DNA of 21,410 bases, from NCBI GenBank assembly GCA_964432115.1, contig CAYSMC010000004.1, forward strand, positions 1-21,410, in the 5' to 3' direction. Position 1 is the stretch's first letter. The number at the start of each line of letters is the position of its first letter. This document shows positions 1 through 6,614 of this stretch, one piece after another. Under the pieces are notes generated by a model, which was given only the letters and a program-made list of their open reading frames with translations, made no database searches and was not told the DNA's origin. The translations under genes and the position numbers were made by a program. Origin of the DNA: JAAZKO01 sp964432115 (GTDB lineage: Bacteria; Patescibacteriota; Microgenomatia; UBA1400; PJMF01).

Positions 1-107
1 GTTTATTAAAACAAGTTTCTAAACGTCGTCGTTTATTAAATTTTCTTTTAAGTCGTAGTGAAGATCGTTATCGAAAATTAATCGATAAATTAGGTTTGAG
101 TAAATAA
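1..107 (+). CDS. rpsO: 30S ribosomal protein S15, C-terminal end (partial)
   Basis: The reading frame is open from base 3 to a TAA at 105-107 and encodes the last 34 residues of S15. The segment reads LLKQVSKRRRLLNFLL, then SRSEDRYRKLIDKLGLSK, which matches the family's conserved KxRRxLLxYL stretch followed by the Y..LI..LGLR C-terminal helix. S15 binds 16S rRNA and is a primary assembly protein of the small subunit platform. The N-terminal half lies outside the window. The next gene is pnp, the same rpsO-pnp order found in many bacteria, which supports the call. Confidence 0.93.
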   Translation, partial: LLKQVSKRRRLLNFLLSRSEDRYRKLIDKLGLSK

Positions 108-133
108 CTCCACGGATATATTAAGTAAAAATT

Positions 134-142
134 TGCTATAAT
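134..142 (+). promoter_or_regulatory. Extended -10 promoter for pnp
   Basis: TGCTATAAT is a perfect extended -10 element (TGN plus TATAAT at 137-142). No good -35 box is visible 16-18 bases upstream, which an extended -10 can tolerate. Transcription would start near 149 and give pnp a leader of about 138 bases, so pnp can be expressed separately from rpsO. Confidence 0.6.
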
Positions 143-200
143 AGTATCTGTTATTAATTAAAAAATAAAATTTGGGGTGTCGGGTGAGGATTCAAAAAAG

Positions 201-222
201 TTGATAAGTTTTATCAATTTTT
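201..222 (+). promoter_or_regulatory. Hairpin plus T-run in pnp leader
   Basis: TTGATAA (201-207) and TTATCAA (211-217) form a perfect 7-bp inverted repeat with a 3-base loop, followed at once by five T (218-222). It lies inside the predicted pnp leader. It could be a weak attenuator or an RNase-processing site. In enterobacteria a leader stem cut by RNase III mediates pnp autoregulation, but that stem is much longer. The all-AT stem with one GC pair is weak, so function is uncertain. Confidence 0.35.
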
Positions 223-286
223 CAGAATACTCATATTTCCCAAGTTTTGTTCAAAGCTCTAAAAAAGCAAAAGAAAGAAGGATAAT

Positions 287-2563
287 ATGTCTTATCCAAG
301 TTATGAAAAACAATATCATCACGATGTAGCAATTGGTGATAAAATTATTCACTTTACCGTTGGTAAATTTAGTGAACAAGTTAGTGCTGCGGTACTAGCT
401 CAATGTGGTGAAACAGTAGTACACACTACTGTCGCTCTAGGTCGTCAAGTTAATCTTGGCTACTTTCCTCTGTCAGTAGAGTTTGAAGAAAAACTGTATT
501 CTAGTGGCATAATTAAAGGTTCTCGTTGGGTGAAAAGAGAGGGTCGACCCACTGATGATGCTATTCTCAGAGCGCGAGTTATTGATCGAACCATGCGCCC
601 CTTATTTGCCGATGGTATTAAACATGAGGTGCAAATTATTAATACGGTTTTATCTTATGATGGTGAAAACGAACCAGATATGATTGCCTTGTTAGCAGCT
701 GGTTTGGCCTTGCAAATTAGTGAAATTCCTTTTGATGGACCAGTGGCGGGAGCAAGACTGGCTCTAGCTAAAAATGGTGCTCAAGAAAAGTTTATTTTTA
801 ATCCATTAAATAGTGAATTAGTAGATAGTGATTTAGACTTAATTGTTTCAGCTTCCAAATCATCGATTGTAATGGTAGAAGCCGGAGCTAATGAGGTCGA
901 AGAATCAGTAATGGTTGACGCTTTAATTAAAGCACAACAAGTTTTATCAAAAGTTTGTAATGAAATTGAAAAGATTGCAGAGGCAATTGGTAAAGAAAAA
1001 ATCACTTTAGTTGAAGAACCAGATCAGGGGCTAGTAGATTTATTGGAAAAACTTCGAGCTGAAATCAAAGAAAAATATAGTTCAGAGATTCATCAAGCTG
1101 TGGTCAAAAGAGCACATTTAGAAGATCCAAAACTTGATGAATTGATAGACAAAATTGTTGTTGAAAAAGCGCAACAAGCCAAAGCTGATGATCAAGAAAT
1201 TAGCACTAATGTGGTGGCTGAGATTATTTTTCAATTAGAAAAAGATGAAGCTAGAAGAATGATTCTTGAAGATGGTGAGCGCCCAGATGGTCGTAAAGCT
1301 GATGAAATCAGACAAATTTGGACTGAAATTGATGTTTTACCTCGAGCTCATGGTAGTGCCATGTTTAAACGAGGTGCGACTCAAGCTTTGACCGTAGTCA
1401 CTTTGGCTGATCCATCATTGGGTCAGACTGTAGAGGATATTACTGGTGAGAGAGTGCGTCATTATATGCACCACTATAATATGCCCCCCTACGCTTCTGG
1501 AGAAGCAGGTCGGGTCGGTTATCCAAAAAGACGGGAAATTGGTCATGGAGCTTTGGCAGAAAGAGCCTTGCGCCCAATGTTGCCTTCCCAAGAAGATTTT
1601 CCTTACGCCATTCGTGTAGTTAGTGAAATTATGAGTTCGAACGGTTCAACTTCACAGGCCTCGGTCTGTGGTTCTACTTTATCGTTGATGGCTGCAGGTG
1701 TTCCTTTAAAAAGACCGGTGTCAGGAATTGCTATGGGTTTAATGAGCGATGGGAAGGGTAAAAATGTTATTTTATCTGATATCCAAGGATTAGAAGATCA
1801 TGTGGGAGATATGGATTTTAAGGTGGCTGGTAGTGAAAAAGGTATTACTGCCATACAAATGGATATCAAATTAAAAGGGATTGATAAAGACATTTTAATC
1901 AAAGCACTATCTCAAGCTAAAACAGGTCGTTTGCACATCATGAAGGAAATGCTGAAAGAAATTGATAAACCGCGTCAAAAAATTAGTCAATTTGCGCCTA
2001 AAGTAGCTCAATTGCTGATTCCAGCTGACAAAATTGGAGCGGTAATTGGTTCAGGCGGCAGTGTAATTAAAGATATTATCGAAAAAACTGGAGCGGAAGT
2101 GAACGTGGTTGAAGACAAAGAAAAAAAACAAGGGGTGATTAATGTTTCTTCTCCCGATCAAGCTGCCATAGATCAGGCTCTCAAAATGATTGATTCCTTG
2201 GTTAGAGAAGTCGAAATAGGTGATCAATTTCGAGGCAAAGTGACTAGAGTCGAAAATTATGGGGCCTTTGTTGAATATCTGCCTGGTCGTGAGGGTTTAT
2301 TGCATGTTTCTAATATGTGTAGTGACTATGTGAGAGATGCTCATGAAAAAGTGAAACTAGATGATGAATTGGAAATTAGAATTAAAGAGATTGGTATGGA
2401 TGGTAAAGTCGCTTTGACGGCACTGACTCCTGAAGAGGAAGCTCAACAAAAAGAGAGTCGAAGTAATTCTAGAAATGGTGGAAGTGGCCAACGTTTCAAT
2501 CACAATAATAATCGATCCAATTATCGTTCCTCAGATCGTCAAGGTCAAAAAAAACGTTATTAA
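287..2563 (+). CDS. pnp: Polyribonucleotide nucleotidyltransferase (PNPase)
   Basis: A 758-residue 3'-to-5' phosphorolytic exoribonuclease that degrades mRNA to nucleoside diphosphates, expected to act as a cytoplasmic trimer. Domain order is standard: first RNase PH fold (about 10-145), helical linker, second RNase PH fold starting near 323 (ILEDGERPDGRK), KH domain with the GSGG loop near 580-590, and S1 domain from about 642 (EIGDQFRGKVTRV). The catalytic aspartates are visible as D504 and D510 in EDHVGDMDF, equivalent to D486 and D492 of the E. coli enzyme. After S1 there is a low-complexity tail rich in Asn, Ser, Arg and Gly, ending QKKRY, probably an RNA-binding extension, which makes the protein longer than the roughly 710 residues usual in E. 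coli. The start is fixed by the purine-rich Shine-Dalgarno stretch AGAAAGAAGGA (272-282) just before ATG 287. Confidence 0.98.
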   Translation: MSYPSYEKQYHHDVAIGDKIIHFTVGKFSEQVSAAVLAQCGETVVHTTVALGRQVNLGYFPLSVEFEEKLYSSGIIKGSRWVKREGRPTDDAILRARVIDRTMRPLFADGIKHEVQIINTVLSYDGENEPDMIALLAAGLALQISEIPFDGPVAGARLALAKNGAQEKFIFNPLNSELVDSDLDLIVSASKSSIVMVEAGANEVEESVMVDALIKAQQVLSKVCNEIEKIAEAIGKEKITLVEEPDQGLVDLLEKLRAEIKEKYSSEIHQAVVKRAHLEDPKLDELIDKIVVEKAQQAKADDQEISTNVVAEIIFQLEKDEARRMILEDGERPDGRKADEIRQIWTEIDVLPRAHGSAMFKRGATQALTVVTLADPSLGQTVEDITGERVRHYMHHYNMPPYASGEAGRVGYPKRREIGHGALAERALRPMLPSQEDFPYAIRVVSEIMSSNGSTSQASVCGSTLSLMAAGVPLKRPVSGIAMGLMSDGKGKNVILSDIQGLEDHVGDMDFKVAGSEKGITAIQMDIKLKGIDKDILIKALSQAKTGRLHIMKEMLKEIDKPRQKISQFAPKVAQLLIPADKIGAVIGSGGSVIKDIIEKTGAEVNVVEDKEKKQGVINVSSPDQAAIDQALKMIDSLVREVEIGDQFRGKVTRVENYGAFVEYLPGREGLLHVSNMCSDYVRDAHEKVKLDDELEIRIKEIGMDGKVALTALTPEEEAQQKESRSNSRNGGSGQRFNHNNNRSNYRSSDRQGQKKRY

Positions 2564-2595
2564 TTAATCGAACTGATTACTAAGCAGGCTTTTTT

Positions 2596-2604
2596 TGTTA
2601 TACT
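2596..2604 (+). promoter_or_regulatory. Extended -10 promoter, predicted leaderless start
   Basis: TGTTATACT gives an extended -10 (TATACT at 2599-2604). Counting seven bases from its last T places the start of transcription at 2611, the A of the ATG of the next gene. There is no Shine-Dalgarno sequence between them (only ctaaaaag, overlapping the box), so the mRNA is probably leaderless. No convincing -35 box. Confidence 0.55.
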
Positions 2605-2610
2605 AAAAAG

Positions 2611-3438
2611 ATGCAACTGCCCGCTATTAGTTATCAGCGTCAATTATTTAGTATTCTGGCTCTAGACGATATTTTAAGCTTGAGTCAGATTCTTTCTTTA
2701 GACTTGAGTTTAAATGATAATTTAATTTTTTTGACGAAAGTATTGAATCTGTTGTTAGAATTGTCTCGGGAAGCTAGTGGCATTGTTTTTGATCCAATTT
2801 ATAGTTTGCCTTTGATTAGTTATAAAGCTAAAAACGCCGGGGCCTTAATTCGTCTGGAACAACATCAAGATTTGGATGTCCAAGCCATTCCTCAACTCTT
2901 TCCCAATTTTTCATTATTAGAAATTAAAAACAATTATGCCTTGGCTAAATTGGCTATTAATTACCAGGCTCACGAGGAGCAGGCTTTAGCCAAAAAACAA
3001 TTGTTGGCTGAAATTAGAGATTATAGTCAAAGTTTAAAAATTGACTTTTTACTTAAACTAAATGCAAATTTTGATAATCAGGATATTTTCATCAGCAGTA
3101 TTCAAGAAGTACAAAATTTTACTGATATTTTAGTTTTAGAGGGAATCGATGATCCCTTGTTAGCAGCAACTATTAGTAGTGAGTTAGATGTTCCTTGGTT
3201 ATTAAGTGCCAGTGATCACCAACAATTAACCTATACACAATTCAAAAATAATTTGCGAATTGCTATGGAAAATGGAGCTAAAGGTTTTTATTTAGGTAGT
3301 TTTTTATGGCAAGATTTGGCTCAATTTAGGCAGGATAATCAAGAGTTTGAATGGTCAGCTGTAGAAAATTTTGTTCGTGGTAGTTTGAGAGACAAGGTTA
3401 TTGAGTTAAATCGCATTGCTGAAGAGTTAGCTATTTAG
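2611..3438 (+). CDS. LacD/IolC-like class I aldolase-fold protein, catalytic lysine missing
   Basis: A 275-residue protein that aligns by eye with the TIM-barrel tagatose-1,6-bisphosphate aldolase (LacD) and related DUF2090 proteins. Landmarks in family order are: LALDDILSL (family LAIDQRGSL, here without the Arg), GIVFDPIYSLP (LLDPEYGLP), LAKLAINYQ with K113 (VKFLLYY), a KIDFLLKL strand (IPFLLEL), DILVLEGID (DVLKVE), PWLLSAS (PWVLLSAG) and ENGAKGFYLGSFLW (GGA.GFLCGRATW). The lysine of the LKVE strand, which I recall as the Schiff-base residue (K205 in streptococcal LacD), is V175 here, and the GR of the phosphate-binding GRATW is GS. The fold seems kept but aldol chemistry is doubtful. It may be a regulatory or degenerate homologue. 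It stands alone between pnp and the SOD gene, with its own promoter and no SD. Family assignment is moderate, the residue losses are read directly. Confidence 0.6.
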   Translation: MQLPAISYQRQLFSILALDDILSLSQILSLDLSLNDNLIFLTKVLNLLLELSREASGIVFDPIYSLPLISYKAKNAGALIRLEQHQDLDVQAIPQLFPNFSLLEIKNNYALAKLAINYQAHEEQALAKKQLLAEIRDYSQSLKIDFLLKLNANFDNQDIFISSIQEVQNFTDILVLEGIDDPLLAATISSELDVPWLLSASDHQQLTYTQFKNNLRIAMENGAKGFYLGSFLWQDLAQFRQDNQEFEWSAVENFVRGSLRDKVIELNRIAEELAI

Positions 3439-3459
3439 TTTTTGGGTAAAATTATTGTT

Positions 3460-3468
3460 TGCTATATT
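3460..3468 (+). promoter_or_regulatory. Upstream extended -10 (P1) for superoxide dismutase
   Basis: TGCTATATT is an extended -10 (TATATT at 3463-3468) with only a T-rich -35 region. Predicted start of transcription near 3475. It overlaps an AT palindrome (ATATTAA-T-TTAATAT, 3464-3478), which could be an operator or simply AT-rich chance. Confidence 0.35.
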
Positions 3469-3501
3469 AATTTAATATTGATTATTCAATCTTTTTTATT
3501 A

Positions 3502-3530
3502 TTGATTTTTCTGTAAGTTTTTGCTATACT
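3502..3530 (+). promoter_or_regulatory. Promoter (P2) for superoxide dismutase
   Basis: TTGATT (3502-3507), a 17-base spacer and an extended -10 TGC-TATACT (-10 at 3525-3530) make the best-formed promoter in the window. Transcription should start near 3537, leaving a 30-base leader with the SD-like sequence AAAAGGA before ATG 3567. Confidence 0.7.
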
Positions 3531-3566
3531 ATTGATAGTTTATTAATCACAAAAAAAGGATAATTT

Positions 3567-4196
3567 ATGTTAGAACTCAAACCCTTACCCTATACTTATG
3601 ATGCCCTTGAACCACATCTTGATGAAGAGACCATGAGAATTCATCATGATAAGCATCATCAAGCTTATTTGGATAAATTTAAAATGGCTTGGGAAAATTC
3701 ACCTGAATTGAAAGATTTAAATGCAGAGCAGGTATTATGGCGTTTAGAAGAATTAAAAGACAAGGTTGATGATAAAACTTGGATGGCATTAAAAAATCAT
3801 GGTGGCGGTTATGTTCATCACGATATTTTTTGGCAAATTATGTCTCCCAATGGAGAGAGAGAACCTATTGGTGATTTAAAAGAAAAAATTGAAAAACTTG
3901 GGGGTTTTGAAAAATTCAGAACAGATTTCACCAATTTAGCCCTCGGTCAATTTGGTTCGGGTTGGGCTTGGTTAGTTTTAGATGAACAAAAAAATTTACG
4001 ACAGTACGCTTTACCCAATCAAGATTCACCGCTAAGTTTAAAACACCATATTATTTTAGGTGTTGATGTTTGGGAACATGCTTATTATCTAAAATACCAA
4101 AACCGTCGTGCTGAATATTTACAATCTTGGTGGCAAGTAGTAGATTTTACTGCTATAGAAAAACGTTATCAGACTGCTTTAAGTAAAATCAAATAA
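3567..4196 (+). CDS. sodA: Superoxide dismutase, Fe/Mn family (Mn-type signature)
   Basis: A 209-residue enzyme that dismutates superoxide to oxygen and hydrogen peroxide. The N-terminal helical hairpin opens with LPYTYDALEPH and carries H26 in HHDKHH. The second ligand is H85 in GGGYVHHDIFW. The C-terminal domain has GQFGSGWAWLV, then D167 and H171 in DVWEHAYYLKY. These four residues correspond to the family's metal ligands. The outer-sphere glutamine is in NQDSPL, with glycine at the N-terminal position (GGG), which is the manganese-type arrangement rather than the iron type; cambialistic use cannot be excluded. An oddity is VHH where nearly all family members have a VNH or WNH sequence. 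No signal peptide is visible, so it is cytoplasmic. It has two candidate promoters and a clear SD. Confidence 0.95.
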   Translation: MLELKPLPYTYDALEPHLDEETMRIHHDKHHQAYLDKFKMAWENSPELKDLNAEQVLWRLEELKDKVDDKTWMALKNHGGGYVHHDIFWQIMSPNGEREPIGDLKEKIEKLGGFEKFRTDFTNLALGQFGSGWAWLVLDEQKNLRQYALPNQDSPLSLKHHIILGVDVWEHAYYLKYQNRRAEYLQSWWQVVDFTAIEKRYQTALSKIK

Positions 4197-4240
4197 TTTG
4201 AGCTTGCAGATCACTCAAAGTTATTTTAGGATAGTGCTCT

Positions 4241-4825
4241 ATGTTGGAGCTAATATTAGATGTCGAAACCAAAAAAACTTTCGATGAAGTGGGTGGGTTT
4301 TTCCCCGAAAAATTAGGTATTTCTTTTGTTGGCGCTTGTCTAAGAGAGAATGGTAATAGACAAGGACAATTATTATCTTTTTTTGAAAAAGATTTGAGCA
4401 AATTATTTCCTTTAATGGAAAAAGCTGATGTAGTGATTGGTTTTAACATTGATGGTTTTGATATACCTACCTTAAGTACCTACTATCAAGCAGATATTAA
4501 AAAAATTCCTACCTTAGATATTTTAGCTCGGATTAAAGACAGTGTTGGTCATCGGATTGGTTTAGATGCTGTAGCTCAAGAAACTTTGGGATCGGGAAAA
4601 ATTGGCGATGGTTTGGATGCTATTCGTTATTATCATAATGGTAATTTTAATGCGTTAGAAAAATACTGTTTAGAAGACGTCAAGGTTACTAGAGACATTT
4701 ACGATTACGGTTTGAAGAATGGTATGGTTAAATTTCGTAATAAATGGAACCGTTTAATTAAAGCTCCTGTTGATTTTACGTTTATCGCCAAAAAAGCCAG
4801 TGGCACACAAATGAGTTTAATTTAA
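4241..4825 (+). CDS. DEDDy-type 3'-5' exonuclease (RNase H-like, YprB type)
   Basis: A 194-residue protein with the DnaQ-like/RNase H-like fold, close to the YprB-type RNase_H_2 group. Exo I is LILDVET (D7, E9), Exo II is IGFNIDGFDIPTL (D74), and Exo III is YCLEDV (Y142 to D146, the YxxxD form). All four acidic metal-binding residues and the tyrosine are present, so it should hydrolyse DNA or RNA 3' ends with two metal ions. There is no polymerase or helicase domain attached. The start ATG 4241 follows an AGGA about ten bases upstream (TTTTAGGATAG). It is followed after 4 bases by a Nudix gene and is probably co-transcribed with it. Substrate cannot be told from sequence. Confidence 0.85.
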   Translation: MLELILDVETKKTFDEVGGFFPEKLGISFVGACLRENGNRQGQLLSFFEKDLSKLFPLMEKADVVIGFNIDGFDIPTLSTYYQADIKKIPTLDILARIKDSVGHRIGLDAVAQETLGSGKIGDGLDAIRYYHNGNFNALEKYCLEDVKVTRDIYDYGLKNGMVKFRNKWNRLIKAPVDFTFIAKKASGTQMSLI

Positions 4826-4829
4826 ATTT

Positions 4830-5369
4830 ATGCCGGAACTTAAACCACGATTTTGTTATACTGCCTCTGGTGTTTTGATTATTAATCAGCGAGTATTGTT
4901 ACTGAAACACAAAAAATTAGGTACCTGGTTAACTCCTGGTGGTCATGTAGAACGGGGAGAATTTTTATATCAAGCTGCTGAACGAGAATTTTTTGAAGAA
5001 ACTGGCTTACGAGTTCAAACCATTAGTCATCCAGCTTTTAAAATTGATTGTGTTGAAACAGATACTAATAGTTCTTTTCAACCCGTGCCAATAAGCATTA
5101 ATTTACACTGGATTTCCCAAAAAAATTATCAGTATCGTCTAGCTGGCCAAAAAAAGACAGAAAAAAAGTGGCCCAAGGGTTGTGAACAACATTTAGACTT
5201 TCAATATTTATTAGCCAGCGATGTTGATTTATCTACTTTAAAAAAGAATAATGAATCAGAAAAAATTGCCTGGTTTAGTTTAGAACAAATTGAAAAAATG
5301 TCTGATCAAGAAATTTTTCGGCAAGTACGAGCTGAATTAATGTTAGCTTTTAAATTAACAAACAATTAA
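4830..5369 (+). CDS. Nudix hydrolase
   Basis: A 179-residue Nudix hydrolase. The complete Nudix box GX5EX7REUXEEXGU runs from G38 to L60 (GHVERGE, seven residues, REFFEETGL), with metal-binding E53, E56 and E57. It is preceded by a typical TWLTPGG strand-turn. Such enzymes cleave nucleoside diphosphates linked to another group, often as house-cleaning of damaged nucleotides. A central insertion of about 60 residues (100-160, lysine rich) separates the box from a C-terminal strand, so the protein is longer than minimal MutT-type members. The start lies 4 bases after the exonuclease stop with no SD, which suggests coupling. Substrate unknown. Confidence 0.88.
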   Translation: MPELKPRFCYTASGVLIINQRVLLLKHKKLGTWLTPGGHVERGEFLYQAAEREFFEETGLRVQTISHPAFKIDCVETDTNSSFQPVPISINLHWISQKNYQYRLAGQKKTEKKWPKGCEQHLDFQYLLASDVDLSTLKKNNESEKIAWFSLEQIEKMSDQEIFRQVRAELMLAFKLTNN

Positions 5370-5370
5370 C

Positions 5371-5379
5371 TGGTATAAT
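5371..5379 (+). promoter_or_regulatory. Extended -10 promoter before second Nudix gene
   Basis: TGGTATAAT is a perfect extended -10 (TATAAT 5374-5379) directly after the stop codon of the upstream Nudix gene. Transcription should start near 5386, 12 bases before ATG 5398. The short leader has at most a weak SD (AGAAAG). No clear -35. Confidence 0.55.
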
Positions 5380-5397
5380 CTCTCACAGAAAGTGTTT

Positions 5398-5898
5398 ATG
5401 AAACAACAGTTAACGGATCAGGTAAAATTTCTACATAAAGTCGCCATCGTTCAAACTCAGCAAGAGCAAAAGCGGGTGTTAATTTTAAAACGTGTTAATG
5501 ATGCCAGTTCCCGACCCAACGCCTGGGATTTGCCAGGAGGGAACGCTGAATGGCCAGAGGCACAACAAATCAGTGCTGCCGATTTGCACCAGTATGACGT
5601 TGCTCGCGAAGTCAAAGAGGAAAGTAATTTATTAATTAATCCTAAAATTTTTGATTTGGCTCATTTACTTTACTTTACTAGCTATTTTGAAGCTGATCGG
5701 CAAATTTACACTGTGATTTGCGGTTGGGCTTTGACTATTGAAGAAACAGATCAAGCAGATATTAAAATTTCTGCAGAACATCAAGATTATCTTTGGATCA
5801 GCCAAGAAGAACTAGTGAATTATAACTTTGGAGGTGAAAGAGGTCAGTTTATCAAAGATATTATTAATCAAGCGTTTATTAAGTTTAACAAACAATAA
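5398..5898 (+). CDS. Nudix hydrolase with expanded Nudix box
   Basis: A 166-residue Nudix-fold protein. The segment NAWDLPGGNAEWPE resembles the start of a Nudix box, and AREVKEESNL resembles its end (RE..EE, with Asn where the family has Gly). The gap between the first Glu and the RE is about 15 residues instead of 7. The RE and EE acidic residues that bind magnesium are kept, so activity is plausible. I chose the ATG at 5398 rather than the in-frame GTG at 5392 because it is the conventional codon and both lie in the short leader. The stop overlaps the next gene's ATG by one base (TAATG), implying translational coupling to sufC. Substrate unknown. Confidence 0.8.
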   Translation: MKQQLTDQVKFLHKVAIVQTQQEQKRVLILKRVNDASSRPNAWDLPGGNAEWPEAQQISAADLHQYDVAREVKEESNLLINPKIFDLAHLLYFTSYFEADRQIYTVICGWALTIEETDQADIKISAEHQDYLWISQEELVNYNFGGERGQFIKDIINQAFIKFNKQ

Positions 5899-6614
5899 TG
5901 GCGGCAATTCTAAAGATCAAAAATTTAAATGTAGAGGTCAATGATAAATTAATTATCAAAAATTTGTCATTAAACATCAATCAGGGAGAACTCGTAGCTT
6001 TGATGGGAGCTAATGGAGCTGGCAAGTCAACTTTGGTGAGAGTTCTATTGGGAGATGATGCTTACCAAGTTAAAAGTGGTCAAATTACTTTTTTAAGCAA
6101 AGACTTATTAACTATGGTTCCAGAAGAGCGAGCCAAATTAGGTTTAGCTTTTGTTTGGCAACAAGCTCCAGCAATCAAGGGGGTTGAACTGTTTACTTTA
6201 CTGAATTTAATTCAGGAGATTCATGATGGAGATTATGATTACCAGTTGGCGGATCCTCTTTTATTTAGAGAAATTAATAGTAGTTTTTCTGGAGGAGAAA
6301 AGAAAATCGCCGAATTAGTGCAGGTTCTTAATCAGAATCCTAAATTACTAGTTATTGACGAATTAGATTCGGGTTTGGATATAGAAAATTTAAAAACAGT
6401 TTTAACTGCTTTAAAGAAAGAATTGAAAAAGAAGAATATAGCATTATTAATTATTACTCATTCGGGAGCAGTTTTACAAGAAATTAAAGCTCAGCGAATT
6501 GCTATCTTGCGTCATGGAGAATTGATTTGTCAAAGTCGAGATATTAAGAAAGTGTTAACTACTATTAAACAATATGGCTATCAAAAGTGCGAAAGCTGTC
6601 AAAACTGCTTATAA
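5898..6614 (+). CDS. sufC: SufC-type ABC ATPase of iron-sulfur cluster assembly
   Basis: A 238-residue soluble ABC ATPase. Walker A is GANGAGKST (37-45), the Q-loop region has FVWQQAP, the signature is FSGGEKKIAE (the SufC form, followed by E..Q), and Walker B reads LLVIDELDSGLDI, the DSGLD string being typical of SufC. There are no membrane segments. In SUF systems SufC dimerises and drives conformational change in the SufB/SufD scaffold in the cytoplasm. The next gene encodes a SufB/D protein and overlaps this one by 41 bases, confirming the assignment. Odd: the protein ends in KCESCQNCL, a Cys-x2-Cys-x2-Cys tail (C231, C234, C237) that I do not know from classical SufC and that could bind a metal or cluster. 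Confidence 0.93.
   Translation: MAAILKIKNLNVEVNDKLIIKNLSLNINQGELVALMGANGAGKSTLVRVLLGDDAYQVKSGQITFLSKDLLTMVPEERAKLGLAFVWQQAPAIKGVELFTLLNLIQEIHDGDYDYQLADPLLFREINSSFSGGEKKIAELVQVLNQNPKLLVIDELDSGLDIENLKTVLTALKKELKKKNIALLIITHSGAVLQEIKAQRIAILRHGELICQSRDIKKVLTTIKQYGYQKCESCQNCL

Noticed and set aside
781..1005. Open frame on the minus strand inside pnp (74 codons)
   Set aside because: Antisense to a well-conserved pnp coding region, with no SD and no family-like sequence. The minus-strand frames at 4189-4449, 10243-10482, 13239-13481, 16010-16534, 17647-17829 and 20862-21104 are shadows of the same sort.
2565..2596. Terminator after pnp (TAATC/GATTA stem and a run of seven T)
   Set aside because: The 5-bp stem is separated from the T-run by about ten bases, so it does not form a proper intrinsic terminator.
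6574..6614. Frameshift or SufC-SufB/D fusion at the 41-base overlap
   Set aside because: Both proteins are complete at family-like ends, and no slippery sequence is evident. A plain overlap or a later start at 6649 explains it.
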